From Bacteroidales bacterium UBA1189 (GTDB taxonomy: Bacteria > Bacteroidota > Bacteroidia > Bacteroidales > Bacteroidaceae), in NCBI GenBank assembly GCA_002309805.1, contig DBYJ01000049.1:31223-43704 (forward strand): a stretch of DNA of 12,482 nt. The letters are read 5' to 3'. Below are positions 1-7,063 of this stretch, piece after piece. Both the position numbers and the translations under genes were made by a program. The notes beneath the pieces are model-generated. The model did no database searches, was not told where the DNA came from, and worked only from the letters and a program-made list of their open reading frames with translations. The stretch's first letter is position 1; every line of letters starts with the position of its first letter.

Positions 1-344
1 CGTCCGCCCGCCAAATGTAAAGAGGCGACACGTCGCGTCTCCTCTACCAACTCTGCGGTTTCAGGGCGGGGAATAAGCACCCGCTTGTCAACCTTCAGCT
101 CCAATCCCGCAAACGGAGCCGTGCCCAGCACATATTGCAGCGGCTCGCCCTTCTGCAAACGCCCGACAGCCTCGTCGAGCCATGCCTTCTGCTCTTCACT
201 CAGCGACACGCTTTCACCCAACAAGAACGAGGTTTCGCCTATGCCCAGCCCCTCCACACAAAGCGCGCGAATCACCGTACGGAGTTCATCGTCAGCGTAT
301 AGCCCGTCCAGCGCCATACTGATTTTATTTGTCAGTTGCTTCAT
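1..344 (-). CDS. prmC: Release factor glutamine methyltransferase PrmC (HemK), N-terminal part, truncated by window edge
   Basis: This reading frame starts at the ATG at 344-342 and runs off the left edge, so about 114 residues are visible. PrmC methylates the glutamine of the GGQ motif in peptide-chain release factors RF1 and RF2, using S-adenosylmethionine, in the cytoplasm. The N-terminal helical domain is visible, followed by the family signature GEPLQYVLGTAPFAG and then KVDKRVLIPRPETAELVE at about residues 84-101, which leads into the methyltransferase domain. The SAM-binding and NPPY motifs lie outside the window. Just after the PRPET motif, residues 100-110 (VEETRRVASLH) are encoded by an imperfect palindrome, so this loop appears to be repeat-derived. 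A promoter-like sequence sits only a few bases upstream of the ATG, so the message may be leaderless, or translation may start at the next ATG (residue 10, at 317). The gene is divergent from the tandem paralogs. The family call is secure; the exact start is less so. Confidence 0.93.
   Translation of the reverse strand, partial: MKQLTNKISMALDGLYADDELRTVIRALCVEGLGIGETSFLLGESVSLSEEQKAWLDEAVGRLQKGEPLQYVLGTAPFAGLELKVDKRVLIPRPETAELVEETRRVASLHLAGG
17..47. repeat. Imperfect palindrome inside prmC (GAGACGCGAC-type)
   Basis: Read on the minus strand, the segment begins GTAGAGGAGACGCGAC and ends GTGTCGCCTCTTTAC. The outer arms GTAGAG/CTTTAC pair with one G-T wobble, and the inner arms pair around a small bulge. 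It is translated in frame in prmC. It shares its core with the hairpins at 7652-7673 and 8029-8056, which suggests one dispersed palindrome family. The pairing is seen directly; the relatedness is inferred. Confidence 0.6.
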
Positions 345-348
345 ACCG

Positions 349-380
349 CGAAGGTACGGCTTTTTCCCTTCTTTAGCAAA
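349..380 (-). promoter_or_regulatory. Predicted Bacteroidota-type promoter of prmC
   Basis: On the minus strand, TTTG at 380-377 is followed after 20 nt by TACCTTCG at 356-349. The second box matches TAnnTTTG at five of its six fixed positions. The spacing is that of the Bacteroidota housekeeping sigma factor promoter. The last base of the -7 box is 4 nt from the prmC ATG, so transcription would begin at or very near the start codon. Confidence 0.5.
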
Positions 381-460
381 AAAGAAAACATCTTTCTTAT
401 AATCCATGGAACTTATCTGCAAGAATGACGAACGAAAACGCAGTTAAAAATCAGTTTTTA

Positions 461-492
461 TTTGCTTTTTCGCTCGGCTCACCCTATCTTTG
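461..492 (+). promoter_or_regulatory. Predicted Bacteroidota-type promoter of the tandem MG2/plug genes
   Basis: TTTG at 461-464 is followed after exactly 20 nt by TATCTTTG at 485-492, a full match to TAnnTTTG. Transcription would start near 497, leaving a leader of about 15 nt before the ATG at 512. This excludes the upstream in-frame ATG at 425 as the natural start. Confidence 0.75.
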
Positions 493-511
493 CGGAGAAA
501 TCAAGAATAAG

Positions 512-3500
512 ATGAAACGCCTGCTCATCGCGCTCCTGTTGCTCTCATTTCTTACCGTTTCGTCAAGAAACGAGAAGTACATTGTCCACTACGCCATCAA
601 GCTGGCGGGGGTAACGTGCGACAGGGATTGCGGTTTTCAGCAAAAGATTGTTGGGGACAAATTCCACGACACCGAAGGCGTGCCCTACGTCCGCTATCGC
701 TATGCTGACGATGTGATGAACATCACCTGGCACGCGTCTGACAACGCCTTCGACTACAACATCATCAACAAGACAGATTCCGCCATGGCCATCCACACCA
801 GCCGCATCTTTGCCCGCGACTGGGACGACCACCCGACGAGCTTCGGCTACTCGCTGGAAAGGCCCTGGTCACCCGCCATCTGGTCAATCCCTTCGGGGAC
901 GGTGGCGAGCGGATTCCTCATCCCTCTGGGCAACTATCCCGACCGTCCCTTGCTGCCCAACACCTACTCCACCCGCAGACGCGCCGAACGGGAGAGCCGC
1001 AAGTTCATCGGAAAAACATTCCGAATGCTCTTCCCCGTCCAAGTGGGTACGGAGGTATACAAATACCGATTCACCTTTGTCGTCGACAACATTTCTGCCA
1101 TAACCGAGTGGAATGAGGCCGAGCAACAGGACACAGACGACGAATCGAAAGTCGTCCGCAATGGCGAAATCGAAATCTACTCCCCTCGCAGCATGAAGGA
1201 AAAGGGTGTAGCGGCACCCGTCGCGCCCAACAATTCCAAGCCAATCTACGCCCCGCTGATGGAGCGCAACGACAAGCCCACCGGCCTGCTGGTCGACCTG
1301 CTGAAGAGAGCTTCGCTTATCAATTACTTCAACCAGCATTGCCAGCAGGAGAAAGTCTATCTGCACCTCGACAACACGGCGTACTTCCAGGGCGAGACCA
1401 TCTGGTATGCCGCCAACGTGGTGGATGCCGCTACGGGCGGCGAGGCTGCCAGCAAGGTGCTCTACGTGGAGCTGCTATCGCCCACGGGCGTCGTCCTCAA
1501 GCAGCAGAAGCTGAAGGTGGTTGACGGGCGTTGTCACGGCTCGTTCCCCCTCATCGACACCTCCGTCGAAGAAGCCGTCGCCCTTCGCGGAGCCATCGGC
1601 TACCCAAGCGGCTACTACCAGATCCGCGCCTACACCCGCGCCATGCTCAATTTTGATGATGCCGCCATCTTCTCGCGCGTCATACCCGTCTATAAGGCTC
1701 CCGAAAAGGAGGGCGAATACGACAATCCCGTCATGCGCCAATATAATGGCAAGGAGACTAATCGCCCCGAACTGACAAAAACTGACCGTCCGAAAGCGCT
1801 GAATGTCCAGTTTTTCCCCGAGGGCGGACATCTGATTGCCGGCGTCGAGTGCCGTATCGCCTTCAAGGCTACCGACGAGCACGGACACGGCGTCGACATC
1901 GAAGGCATAACGGATGCCGAAGGCAATGCCCTCACCATCCCCCTCCAGCACAACGGCATGGGCAGTTTCCTCTTCCTGACCACCGACGAGAAAAGAGGCG
2001 AGAACGTACGCGTGCGCTACGGAGGAAAGAACTACATCTTCCCCCTCCCTATCGCCGAGCGCAAGGGCTGCGCGCTGCAAATCAATTCCTCCGCAACGGA
2101 AGACATCTCCATTTCCGTTTCTGCCCGCGCCCTTGATGCCGACAGCGTGCTGGCCTACACCATCACCAATCACGGGCAACTCTGCGCCTTCGACACCCTT
2201 CACATCGCCTGTCCGCCAGAGCCTGTACTCGGCTACACCGTTGTCAGCATTCCCCACATCATCATCCCCGCCGACGCTCTTCCCGTAGGCGTCTGTCAGT
2301 TTACGCTCTATAATCCTGCGGGCGACATCTATGCCCAGCGCCTCTTCTTTGTCGATGGTGAAATCCCCACCCAGACTCTCTCCGTTACTACCGACCATGC
2401 TGATATTCACCCCTTCGACGAAATCCGACTGAATTTGCAAGCCTCATCTAAATCCTCCCCTGAAGGGAAGGACTTTAAGTCACCCTTCCTTCAGGAGGGG
2501 AAGGGGGAGCCCCTTACCTTCTCGCTTGCTGTGCGCGATGCTGCCGACTATGGTACCGCCTATCGCGACGACATCCGCACCTATATGCTCCTCTCCTCTG
2601 AACTGAAGGGATTGATAGAAGAGCCTGGGTGGTACTTTGAAGCCTCACCCCAACCCTCCCCTGAAGGGAAGGGAGCGGCGAGCGGAGGTAATCAGGTCAC
2701 CCCTCCTTCAGGAGGGGCTGGGGGGAGGCTTGATGCTCTCGACCTCCTTATGCTCGTGCAGGGCTGGACGCGCTACAACTGGCGTCAGATGGCAGGCGTG
2801 GAGCCTTTCAAAATCCGCCATTATACCGAAGGACAGCTCGTGGTTGACGGCTGGGCCTTCAGCCGTATTAAGGAGACGCCCCTTGCCGATGTGAAGATTG
2901 CCGTCCGTCTCACCTCGCAAGACCGCCAACACAGGCAGCAGACTACCGTCACTACCGACAGCCTCGGCTATTGGAGCGTAGGAGTAGAGGACTTCGAGGG
3001 CGAATGGGACCTCTATATGGAGACCCATCAGCAGGGAGGCCAAAAGGGCGATAAAACTACCCGCGTCCGACTGGAGCGCTCGTCAAAGCCTGCTCTCTAT
3101 GCCTACACGCCTATTGAAACTTGGCTGCCGACTTACGCCTGGAACCCCGACAAAATGCTCACCGTGCAGCAGGCAAGGGATTCCGAGTACCAAATGCCCT
3201 CCGATTCGCATCTGCTGCAGGAGGTAGAAGTCAGAGGCCAACGCAAGTATATCGACTACTACACCTTCAAGGCCTTCGACGCCCATAAAGATGCCGAACT
3301 GATGTTGGACGAAGGGGGCTACACCTACAAGGTCATGGATTACCTGCGAGACAAAGGCTACGCTGTCCAGCTTCCCGACGGACAAACGTTTGAAGACTTT
3401 ATGATCGATTATGACAGGAATCCAGAAAAAAGACGTTTATACCCCAACATGGAAGAGGTTCCTGATACATTTGACTTTATGTCGCGCACTATCTATTATC

Positions 3501-4054
3501 AATGGGTATCAGAACAAGCACCGATAAACGGACACCGCACTTTCTGGTTTATCAACAACGAGAAGAAAAATCGTACAGGGCCATCATTCTTTGATGGTTT
3601 TGAAATGGATATTGATGAAGTGAAGAGCGTCATCGTCTATGACGACCCACTCATGTTCTCCACCTTCCCAGCCGTTCGCGATTTCATGACGACCCCCCTT
3701 ATCCGGGACTGTTTTGAAAAGCCCAAGTTAGAATTAGGATTTCCAGCCGGCTTGTATGTTGTGGAGATAGAAATGAATCCCGCCCGCCTGCGTCGTACCG
3801 TAGCAGATAAGAACGCCCGCTCCACCACATTCTCGGGCTACTCGCCTGTTGTGGAGTTTTACGCCCCCACCTACCCCACCGGCCCCATTCAAGGAGACAA
3901 GGACTACCGCCGCACGATTTACTGGAATCCAGAAGTCACTACCGATGCCGATGGCCACGCCTCCGTCACGTTCTACAACAACGGCTACAGCCGCGCCCTC
4001 ACCATCTCCGCCGAAGGTCTCACCCCCGACGGCGTTCCGATTATTAACCAATAA
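512..4054 (+). CDS. Large secreted MG2-like/plug-like domain protein with an extra N-terminal module (paralog 1)
   Basis: This encodes a predicted secreted protein of 1180 aa. I chose the ATG at 512 because it follows a full promoter match and opens a good signal peptide (MKRLLIALLLLSFLTVSS). The longer in-frame start at 425 lies upstream of the promoter. Residues about 20-265 form a module absent from the downstream paralog. It has Cys36 and Cys40, an ITWHASDNAFDY strand and a later GKTFRMLFPVQVGTEVYKYRFTF stretch (split here from flanking text), resembling beta-sandwich domains of small Bacteroidota lipoproteins. The shared body starts near residue 266. It contains an alpha-2-macroglobulin MG2-like domain (about 279-400, QEKVYLHLDN), further beta-sandwich segments, the family motif LDLLMLVQGWTRYNW near 743-757, a carboxypeptidase-regulatory-like sandwich, a TonB-plug-like segment from 901 (LLQEVEVRGQ) and a conserved C-terminus ending GVPIINQ. 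I see no transmembrane barrel or catalytic motif. Residues about 645-668 and 711-740 come from inverted-repeat elements. The location is probably periplasm or outer membrane; the function is unknown. Confidence 0.85.
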   Translation: MKRLLIALLLLSFLTVSSRNEKYIVHYAIKLAGVTCDRDCGFQQKIVGDKFHDTEGVPYVRYRYADDVMNITWHASDNAFDYNIINKTDSAMAIHTSRIFARDWDDHPTSFGYSLERPWSPAIWSIPSGTVASGFLIPLGNYPDRPLLPNTYSTRRRAERESRKFIGKTFRMLFPVQVGTEVYKYRFTFVVDNISAITEWNEAEQQDTDDESKVVRNGEIEIYSPRSMKEKGVAAPVAPNNSKPIYAPLMERNDKPTGLLVDLLKRASLINYFNQHCQQEKVYLHLDNTAYFQGETIWYAANVVDAATGGEAASKVLYVELLSPTGVVLKQQKLKVVDGRCHGSFPLIDTSVEEAVALRGAIGYPSGYYQIRAYTRAMLNFDDAAIFSRVIPVYKAPEKEGEYDNPVMRQYNGKETNRPELTKTDRPKALNVQFFPEGGHLIAGVECRIAFKATDEHGHGVDIEGITDAEGNALTIPLQHNGMGSFLFLTTDEKRGENVRVRYGGKNYIFPLPIAERKGCALQINSSATEDISISVSARALDADSVLAYTITNHGQLCAFDTLHIACPPEPVLGYTVVSIPHIIIPADALPVGVCQFTLYNPAGDIYAQRLFFVDGEIPTQTLSVTTDHADIHPFDEIRLNLQASSKSSPEGKDFKSPFLQEGKGEPLTFSLAVRDAADYGTAYRDDIRTYMLLSSELKGLIEEPGWYFEASPQPSPEGKGAASGGNQVTPPSGGAGGRLDALDLLMLVQGWTRYNWRQMAGVEPFKIRHYTEGQLVVDGWAFSRIKETPLADVKIAVRLTSQDRQHRQQTTVTTDSLGYWSVGVEDFEGEWDLYMETHQQGGQKGDKTTRVRLERSSKPALYAYTPIETWLPTYAWNPDKMLTVQQARDSEYQMPSDSHLLQEVEVRGQRKYIDYYTFKAFDAHKDAELMLDEGGYTYKVMDYLRDKGYAVQLPDGQTFEDFMIDYDRNPEKRRLYPNMEEVPDTFDFMSRTIYYQWVSEQAPINGHRTFWFINNEKKNRTGPSFFDGFEMDIDEVKSVIVYDDPLMFSTFPAVRDFMTTPLIRDCFEKPKLELGFPAGLYVVEIEMNPARLRRTVADKNARSTTFSGYSPVVEFYAPTYPTGPIQGDKDYRRTIYWNPEVTTDADGHASVTFYNNGYSRALTISAEGLTPDGVPIINQ
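2442..2509. repeat. In-frame inverted-repeat element 1 in paralog 1
   Basis: The left arm (2442-2466) contains TCCTCCCCTGAAGG and the right arm (2488-2509) contains CCTTCAGGAGGGG. CCTGAAGG pairs with CCTTCAGG, with weaker pairing outside. It is translated as a linker (about SSKSSPEGKDFKSPFLQEG) between a conserved beta-strand region and FSLAVRDA. The same element is at the equivalent position in paralog 2 (5343-5410). The composition is unlike the surrounding coding sequence. Confidence 0.75.
2643..2728. repeat. In-frame inverted-repeat element 2 in paralog 1
   Basis: The left arm (2643-2667) begins CCTCACCCCAACCC and ends CCTGAAGG. The right arm (2705-2728) begins CCTTCAGGAGGGG and ends GGGGGGAGG. 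The arms are near-complementary over about 24 bp, with a 37-nt centre. It is translated as ASPQPSPEGKGAASGG and following residues, ahead of the LDALDLLMLVQGW motif. The left arm closely resembles that of element 1, so both belong to one family. Confidence 0.8.
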
Positions 4055-4057
4055 CCC

Positions 4058-6955
4058 ATGAAACGTTTCGTCCTTTTCCCTATGCTGTATCTCTGCGCCA
4101 CGCTTATGGCGCAGACGGAGGGCGACGTGGCTCAGCTGGTGACGTATGCTGCGCGCATCAACTACTTCAACCGCCTCTGCCCACAGGAGAAGGTCTATCT
4201 GCATCTCGATAACACGGCATACTTCCAGGGTGAGACCATCTGGTATGCCGCCAACGTGGTGGATGCCACTACGGGAGGCGAGGCTGCCAGCAAGGTGCTC
4301 TATGTGGAGTTGCTCTCGCCTACGGGCGTGGTGTTGAAGCAGCAGAAGCTGAAGGTGGTTGACGGACGTTGTCACGGTTCGTTTTCCCTTATTGATTCGT
4401 CAGTCGAGGAGGCTGTGAAGATGCGCGGCGCCATCGGCTACCCCAGCGGCTACTACCAGATCCGCGCCTACACCCGCACGATGTTGAACTTTGACGATGC
4501 AGGCATCTTCTCGCGCGTCATCCCCGTCTATAAGGCTCCCAAGAAGGAGGGCGAATACGATGATCCCGTCATGGAGCGGTACACCTATCACGAAGTGAAC
4601 CGTCCTGACCCGAAGCGCTCGGAAAAGTTGGACAAGTTCAACATGGCCTTCTACCCCGAGGGCGGACACCTCATCAGCGGCCTTCCCTGCCGCATCGCCT
4701 TCAAGGCTACCGACAAGCAGGGGCATGGCGTCAGCATCGATGCCTTGACGGATGCCGACGGAAACACGCTCGCCATCCCTCTCCAGCATGGCGGCATGGG
4801 CAGCTTCATCTTCACCCCTGGGGAGAAAACGCAGAAAGTCCGCGTTGTCTATGAGGGAAAGAAATACTCGTTCACGTTGCCCGAACCCGAGCCGGAAGGA
4901 TGCACGCTACAGGTTTTGAGGTCAACGGACGGAGCAGCGAGAGCAAAGATGTGCTTGCACAATCTCAGCCGAGTCGCGACGGACGAAGAGCGAAGCTCAA
5001 CAAGTCAACAAGTCAACGAGTCAACGAGTGGAGATAGTCTTATCGTCCACTTTGCTGCCGCGGGGAGTCCCTCGACCAAGCTGCTGGGCTATACCCTTAC
5101 CTCGCAGGGACGGTGCCACGTTGTGGATACTCTCACCATCGGCACGCGAGGCTGCACCCGTACCATCGCTACCGCATCACTTCCCACGGGCGTCTATCAG
5201 CTGACGCTCTTTGATGCCGACGGTGCCATCTATGCCCAGCGCCTGCTCTTCATCGACAACGGCATCCAAACCGAAACCATTTCCGTTACCACCGAGAATA
5301 CCGACATCCATCCCTTCGACGAGATAAGGCTGAATTTGCAAGCCTCATCTAAATCCTCCCCTGAAGGGAAGGACTTTAAGTCACCCCTCTTTCAGGAGGG
5401 GAAGGGGGAGGCTCTCACCTTCTCTCTCGCTGTGCGTGATGCGGCTGACTATGGCACCGCCTATCGCGACGACATCCGCACCTATATGCTCCTCTCGTCT
5501 GAACTGAAAGGACTGATAGAAGACCCCGGGTGGTACTTTGAAGCCTCACCCCAACCCTCCCCTAAAGGGAAGGGAGCGGCGAGCGGAGGTAATCAATTCA
5601 CCCCTCCTTCAGGAGGGGAGGGGGAGGCTACTCCTTTAGGGGGGAGGCTTGATGCTCTCGACCTCCTCATGCTCGTGCAGGGCTGGACACGCTATAATTG
5701 GCGGCAGATGGCGGGGGTGGAGCCGTTCAAAATCCGCCATTATACCGAAGGACAGCTCGTGCTCGACGGCTGGGCCTTCAGCCGTATCAAGGAGACACCC
5801 CTCGAGGGGGTGAAGATTGCCGTACGCCTCACCTCGCAAGACCGCCAGCATAGGCAGGAGACTACCATCACGACGGACAGCCTCGGCTACTGGAGCATAG
5901 GTGTGGAGGACTTCGAGGGTGAATGGGACCTCTATATGGAAACCCGTCAGCAGGGCGACCAGAAAGGCGATAAGACCACGCGCGTCCGTCTGGAGCGCTC
6001 GTCAAAGCCCGCCCTTTATGCGTACCAGCCCGTCGAAAAATATATCCCCGATGATAGGTGGAATGCCTCAGACATTGAGATGGTCAAGGAAATGGAGGAC
6101 TCTCTTGTGCTTCCCTCTGATGCCCACTTGCTACAGGAGGTAGAAGTGCAGGGACGACGAAAATACATCGACTATTACACGTTCAAGGCCTTTGATGCAG
6201 CGAAGGATGCCGAACTGATGCTGGATGAAGGAGACTACACCTACAAGGTTGTGGACTACCTTCGCGACAAAGGCTATGATGTCACCTTTCCTGTTGGAGA
6301 AAACTTTGAATCCTTTATATCAAGATATAACCATGACGATTGGTTATCATGCCCACCTCTGGAAGAAATCAATGGGCCAGACTCTATGGTGTCGCGTACT
6401 ATCTATTACCAGTGGCTATCAATACAATCCCTTATAAACGGAGTTCGTACCTTTTGGCTTATTAAAGACGGTAAGAGAGACCGTACCGGACCGTCGTTTT
6501 TTGACGGCTTTGACTTGGATTTGGAGGAGGTAAAGAGCATTATTGTCTATGATGACCGGAACTTGTTCTCTTCTTTCCCTGCCATTCGTGATTTATTTAC
6601 GAATCGCCTTATTCGGAAGTTCGAAAGACCTCATAAATATCTAGGACTTCCAGCTGGCTTATATATAGTGGAACTTGAGCTAAACCGTAAGCGTCGCACA
6701 CGTGTAAAGAAGAACGCCCGCACCACCTCCTTTGAAGGCTATAGTCCCGTCGTGGAGTTCTACGCCCCCACCTATCCCAACGGCCCTGTGCAGGGCGACA
6801 AGGACTATCGCCGCACGATTTACTGGAATCCAGAAGTCACTACCGATGCCGATGGCCACGCCTCCGTCACGTTCTACAACAACGGCTACTCTCGCGCCCT
6901 CACTATCTCCGCCGAAGGCCTCACCCCCGACGGAGTACCGATTATCAACCAATAA
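4058..6955 (+). CDS. Large secreted MG2-like/plug-like domain protein (paralog 2)
   Basis: This encodes a 965-aa predicted secreted protein whose ATG lies 3 nt after the stop of paralog 1, so the two are very likely cotranscribed and perhaps translationally coupled. The signal peptide is MKRFVLFPMLYLCATLMAQ, probably cleaved after MAQ. It lacks the extra module of paralog 1. Homology starts at INYFN (residue 34 here, 270 there). The MG2-like domain covers about 43-163. Beta-sandwich segments follow, then LDALDLLMLVQGW at 531, a carboxypeptidase-regulatory-like sandwich, a plug-like LLQEVEVQGRRKYIDYY at 691 and the C-terminus GVPIINQ. Residues about 287-326 are an insertion relative to paralog 1 and contain an 8-bp tandem repeat. 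Residues about 429-451 and 496-530 come from inverted-repeat elements. The segment 6290-6720 is AT-richer and diverges most from paralog 1, while flanking parts are nearly identical. The family is known mainly as large hypothetical Bacteroidota surface proteins; I cannot assign a substrate. Confidence 0.87.
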   Translation: MKRFVLFPMLYLCATLMAQTEGDVAQLVTYAARINYFNRLCPQEKVYLHLDNTAYFQGETIWYAANVVDATTGGEAASKVLYVELLSPTGVVLKQQKLKVVDGRCHGSFSLIDSSVEEAVKMRGAIGYPSGYYQIRAYTRTMLNFDDAGIFSRVIPVYKAPKKEGEYDDPVMERYTYHEVNRPDPKRSEKLDKFNMAFYPEGGHLISGLPCRIAFKATDKQGHGVSIDALTDADGNTLAIPLQHGGMGSFIFTPGEKTQKVRVVYEGKKYSFTLPEPEPEGCTLQVLRSTDGAARAKMCLHNLSRVATDEERSSTSQQVNESTSGDSLIVHFAAAGSPSTKLLGYTLTSQGRCHVVDTLTIGTRGCTRTIATASLPTGVYQLTLFDADGAIYAQRLLFIDNGIQTETISVTTENTDIHPFDEIRLNLQASSKSSPEGKDFKSPLFQEGKGEALTFSLAVRDAADYGTAYRDDIRTYMLLSSELKGLIEDPGWYFEASPQPSPKGKGAASGGNQFTPPSGGEGEATPLGGRLDALDLLMLVQGWTRYNWRQMAGVEPFKIRHYTEGQLVLDGWAFSRIKETPLEGVKIAVRLTSQDRQHRQETTITTDSLGYWSIGVEDFEGEWDLYMETRQQGDQKGDKTTRVRLERSSKPALYAYQPVEKYIPDDRWNASDIEMVKEMEDSLVLPSDAHLLQEVEVQGRRKYIDYYTFKAFDAAKDAELMLDEGDYTYKVVDYLRDKGYDVTFPVGENFESFISRYNHDDWLSCPPLEEINGPDSMVSRTIYYQWLSIQSLINGVRTFWLIKDGKRDRTGPSFFDGFDLDLEEVKSIIVYDDRNLFSSFPAIRDLFTNRLIRKFERPHKYLGLPAGLYIVELELNRKRRTRVKKNARTTSFEGYSPVVEFYAPTYPNGPVQGDKDYRRTIYWNPEVTTDADGHASVTFYNNGYSRALTISAEGLTPDGVPIINQ
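4915..5036 (+). other. Paralog-2-specific in-frame insertion
   Basis: Compared with paralog 1, paralog 2 carries roughly 30 extra residues here, reading from RSTDGAARAKMCLHNL to SSTSQQVNESTSG. The insertion is polar and low in complexity, and it ends in a tandem octamer array. The flanking beta-sandwich sequence (LQV before, LLGYTLTSQGR after) aligns with paralog 1 (LQI, VLAYTITNHGQ). It looks like repeat-derived sequence that stayed in frame. The exact limits are uncertain by some tens of bases. Confidence 0.55.
4997..5028 (+). repeat. Tandem octamer array, four units (TCAACAAG/TCAACGAG)
   Basis: There are four contiguous 8-bp units, TCAACAAG twice and then TCAACGAG twice, inside paralog 2. 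Because 8 is not a multiple of 3, gain or loss of one unit would shift the reading frame of the remaining two thirds of the gene. Confidence 0.85.
5343..5410. repeat. In-frame inverted-repeat element 1 in paralog 2
   Basis: This is the counterpart of 2442-2509 at the equivalent codon position. The left arm (5343-5367) is identical, and the right arm (about 5389-5410) has changed to CTTTCAGGAGGGG. It encodes a Ser/Pro/Lys/Gly-rich linker before LTFSLAVRDA. Confidence 0.75.
5544..5647. repeat. In-frame inverted-repeat element 2 in paralog 2, with an extra arm
   Basis: The left arm is 5544-5568, here with CCTAAAGG where paralog 1 has CCTGAAGG. One right arm (CCTTCAGGAGGGG) lies at 5606-5627. 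A second right arm, containing CCTTTAGGGGGGAGG, follows to 5647. The extra 18 nt add six residues compared with paralog 1. The variant left arm pairs perfectly at its core with the second right arm. Confidence 0.75.
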
Positions 6956-6998
6956 TCCGCTTGAACAGGTAAATGTAAGATTTTTGTAAGGTTTTTTT

Positions 6999-7030
6999 CT
7001 TGGTTTATCCACTCGAATACGCTACTTTTG
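6999..7030 (+). promoter_or_regulatory. Predicted Bacteroidota-type promoter of the lipoprotein gene
   Basis: CTTG at 6999-7002 (TTTG expected) is followed after 20 nt by TACTTTTG at 7023-7030, a full TAnnTTTG match. Transcription would start near 7035. This excludes the in-frame TTG at 7028 as a start codon. I see no clear terminator between paralog 2 and this promoter, so some read-through is possible. Confidence 0.6.
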
Positions 7031-7063
7031 CCCACGAAATGTTTAATAATATTACTTATAAAA

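Noticed and set aside
85..402. A 105-codon plus-strand frame at the left edge
   Set aside because: It is antisense to prmC, whose minus-strand frame carries clear family motifs.
425..511. N-terminal extension of paralog 1 from the ATG at 425
   Set aside because: The full promoter match at 461-492 lies inside it, and a good signal peptide starts at 512.
1475..2440. A 321-codon minus-strand frame opposite paralog 1
   Set aside because: It lies wholly within a well-supported coding region, with low-complexity Gly/Val/Asp-rich translation typical of a shadow frame; a similar shadow occurs at 3734-4375.
512..6955. TonB-dependent receptor (SusC-like) transporter or thioester alpha-2-macroglobulin
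   Set aside because: No C-terminal beta-barrel region, no TonB box and no CxEQ thioester motif are visible; only MG2-like and plug-like segments are.
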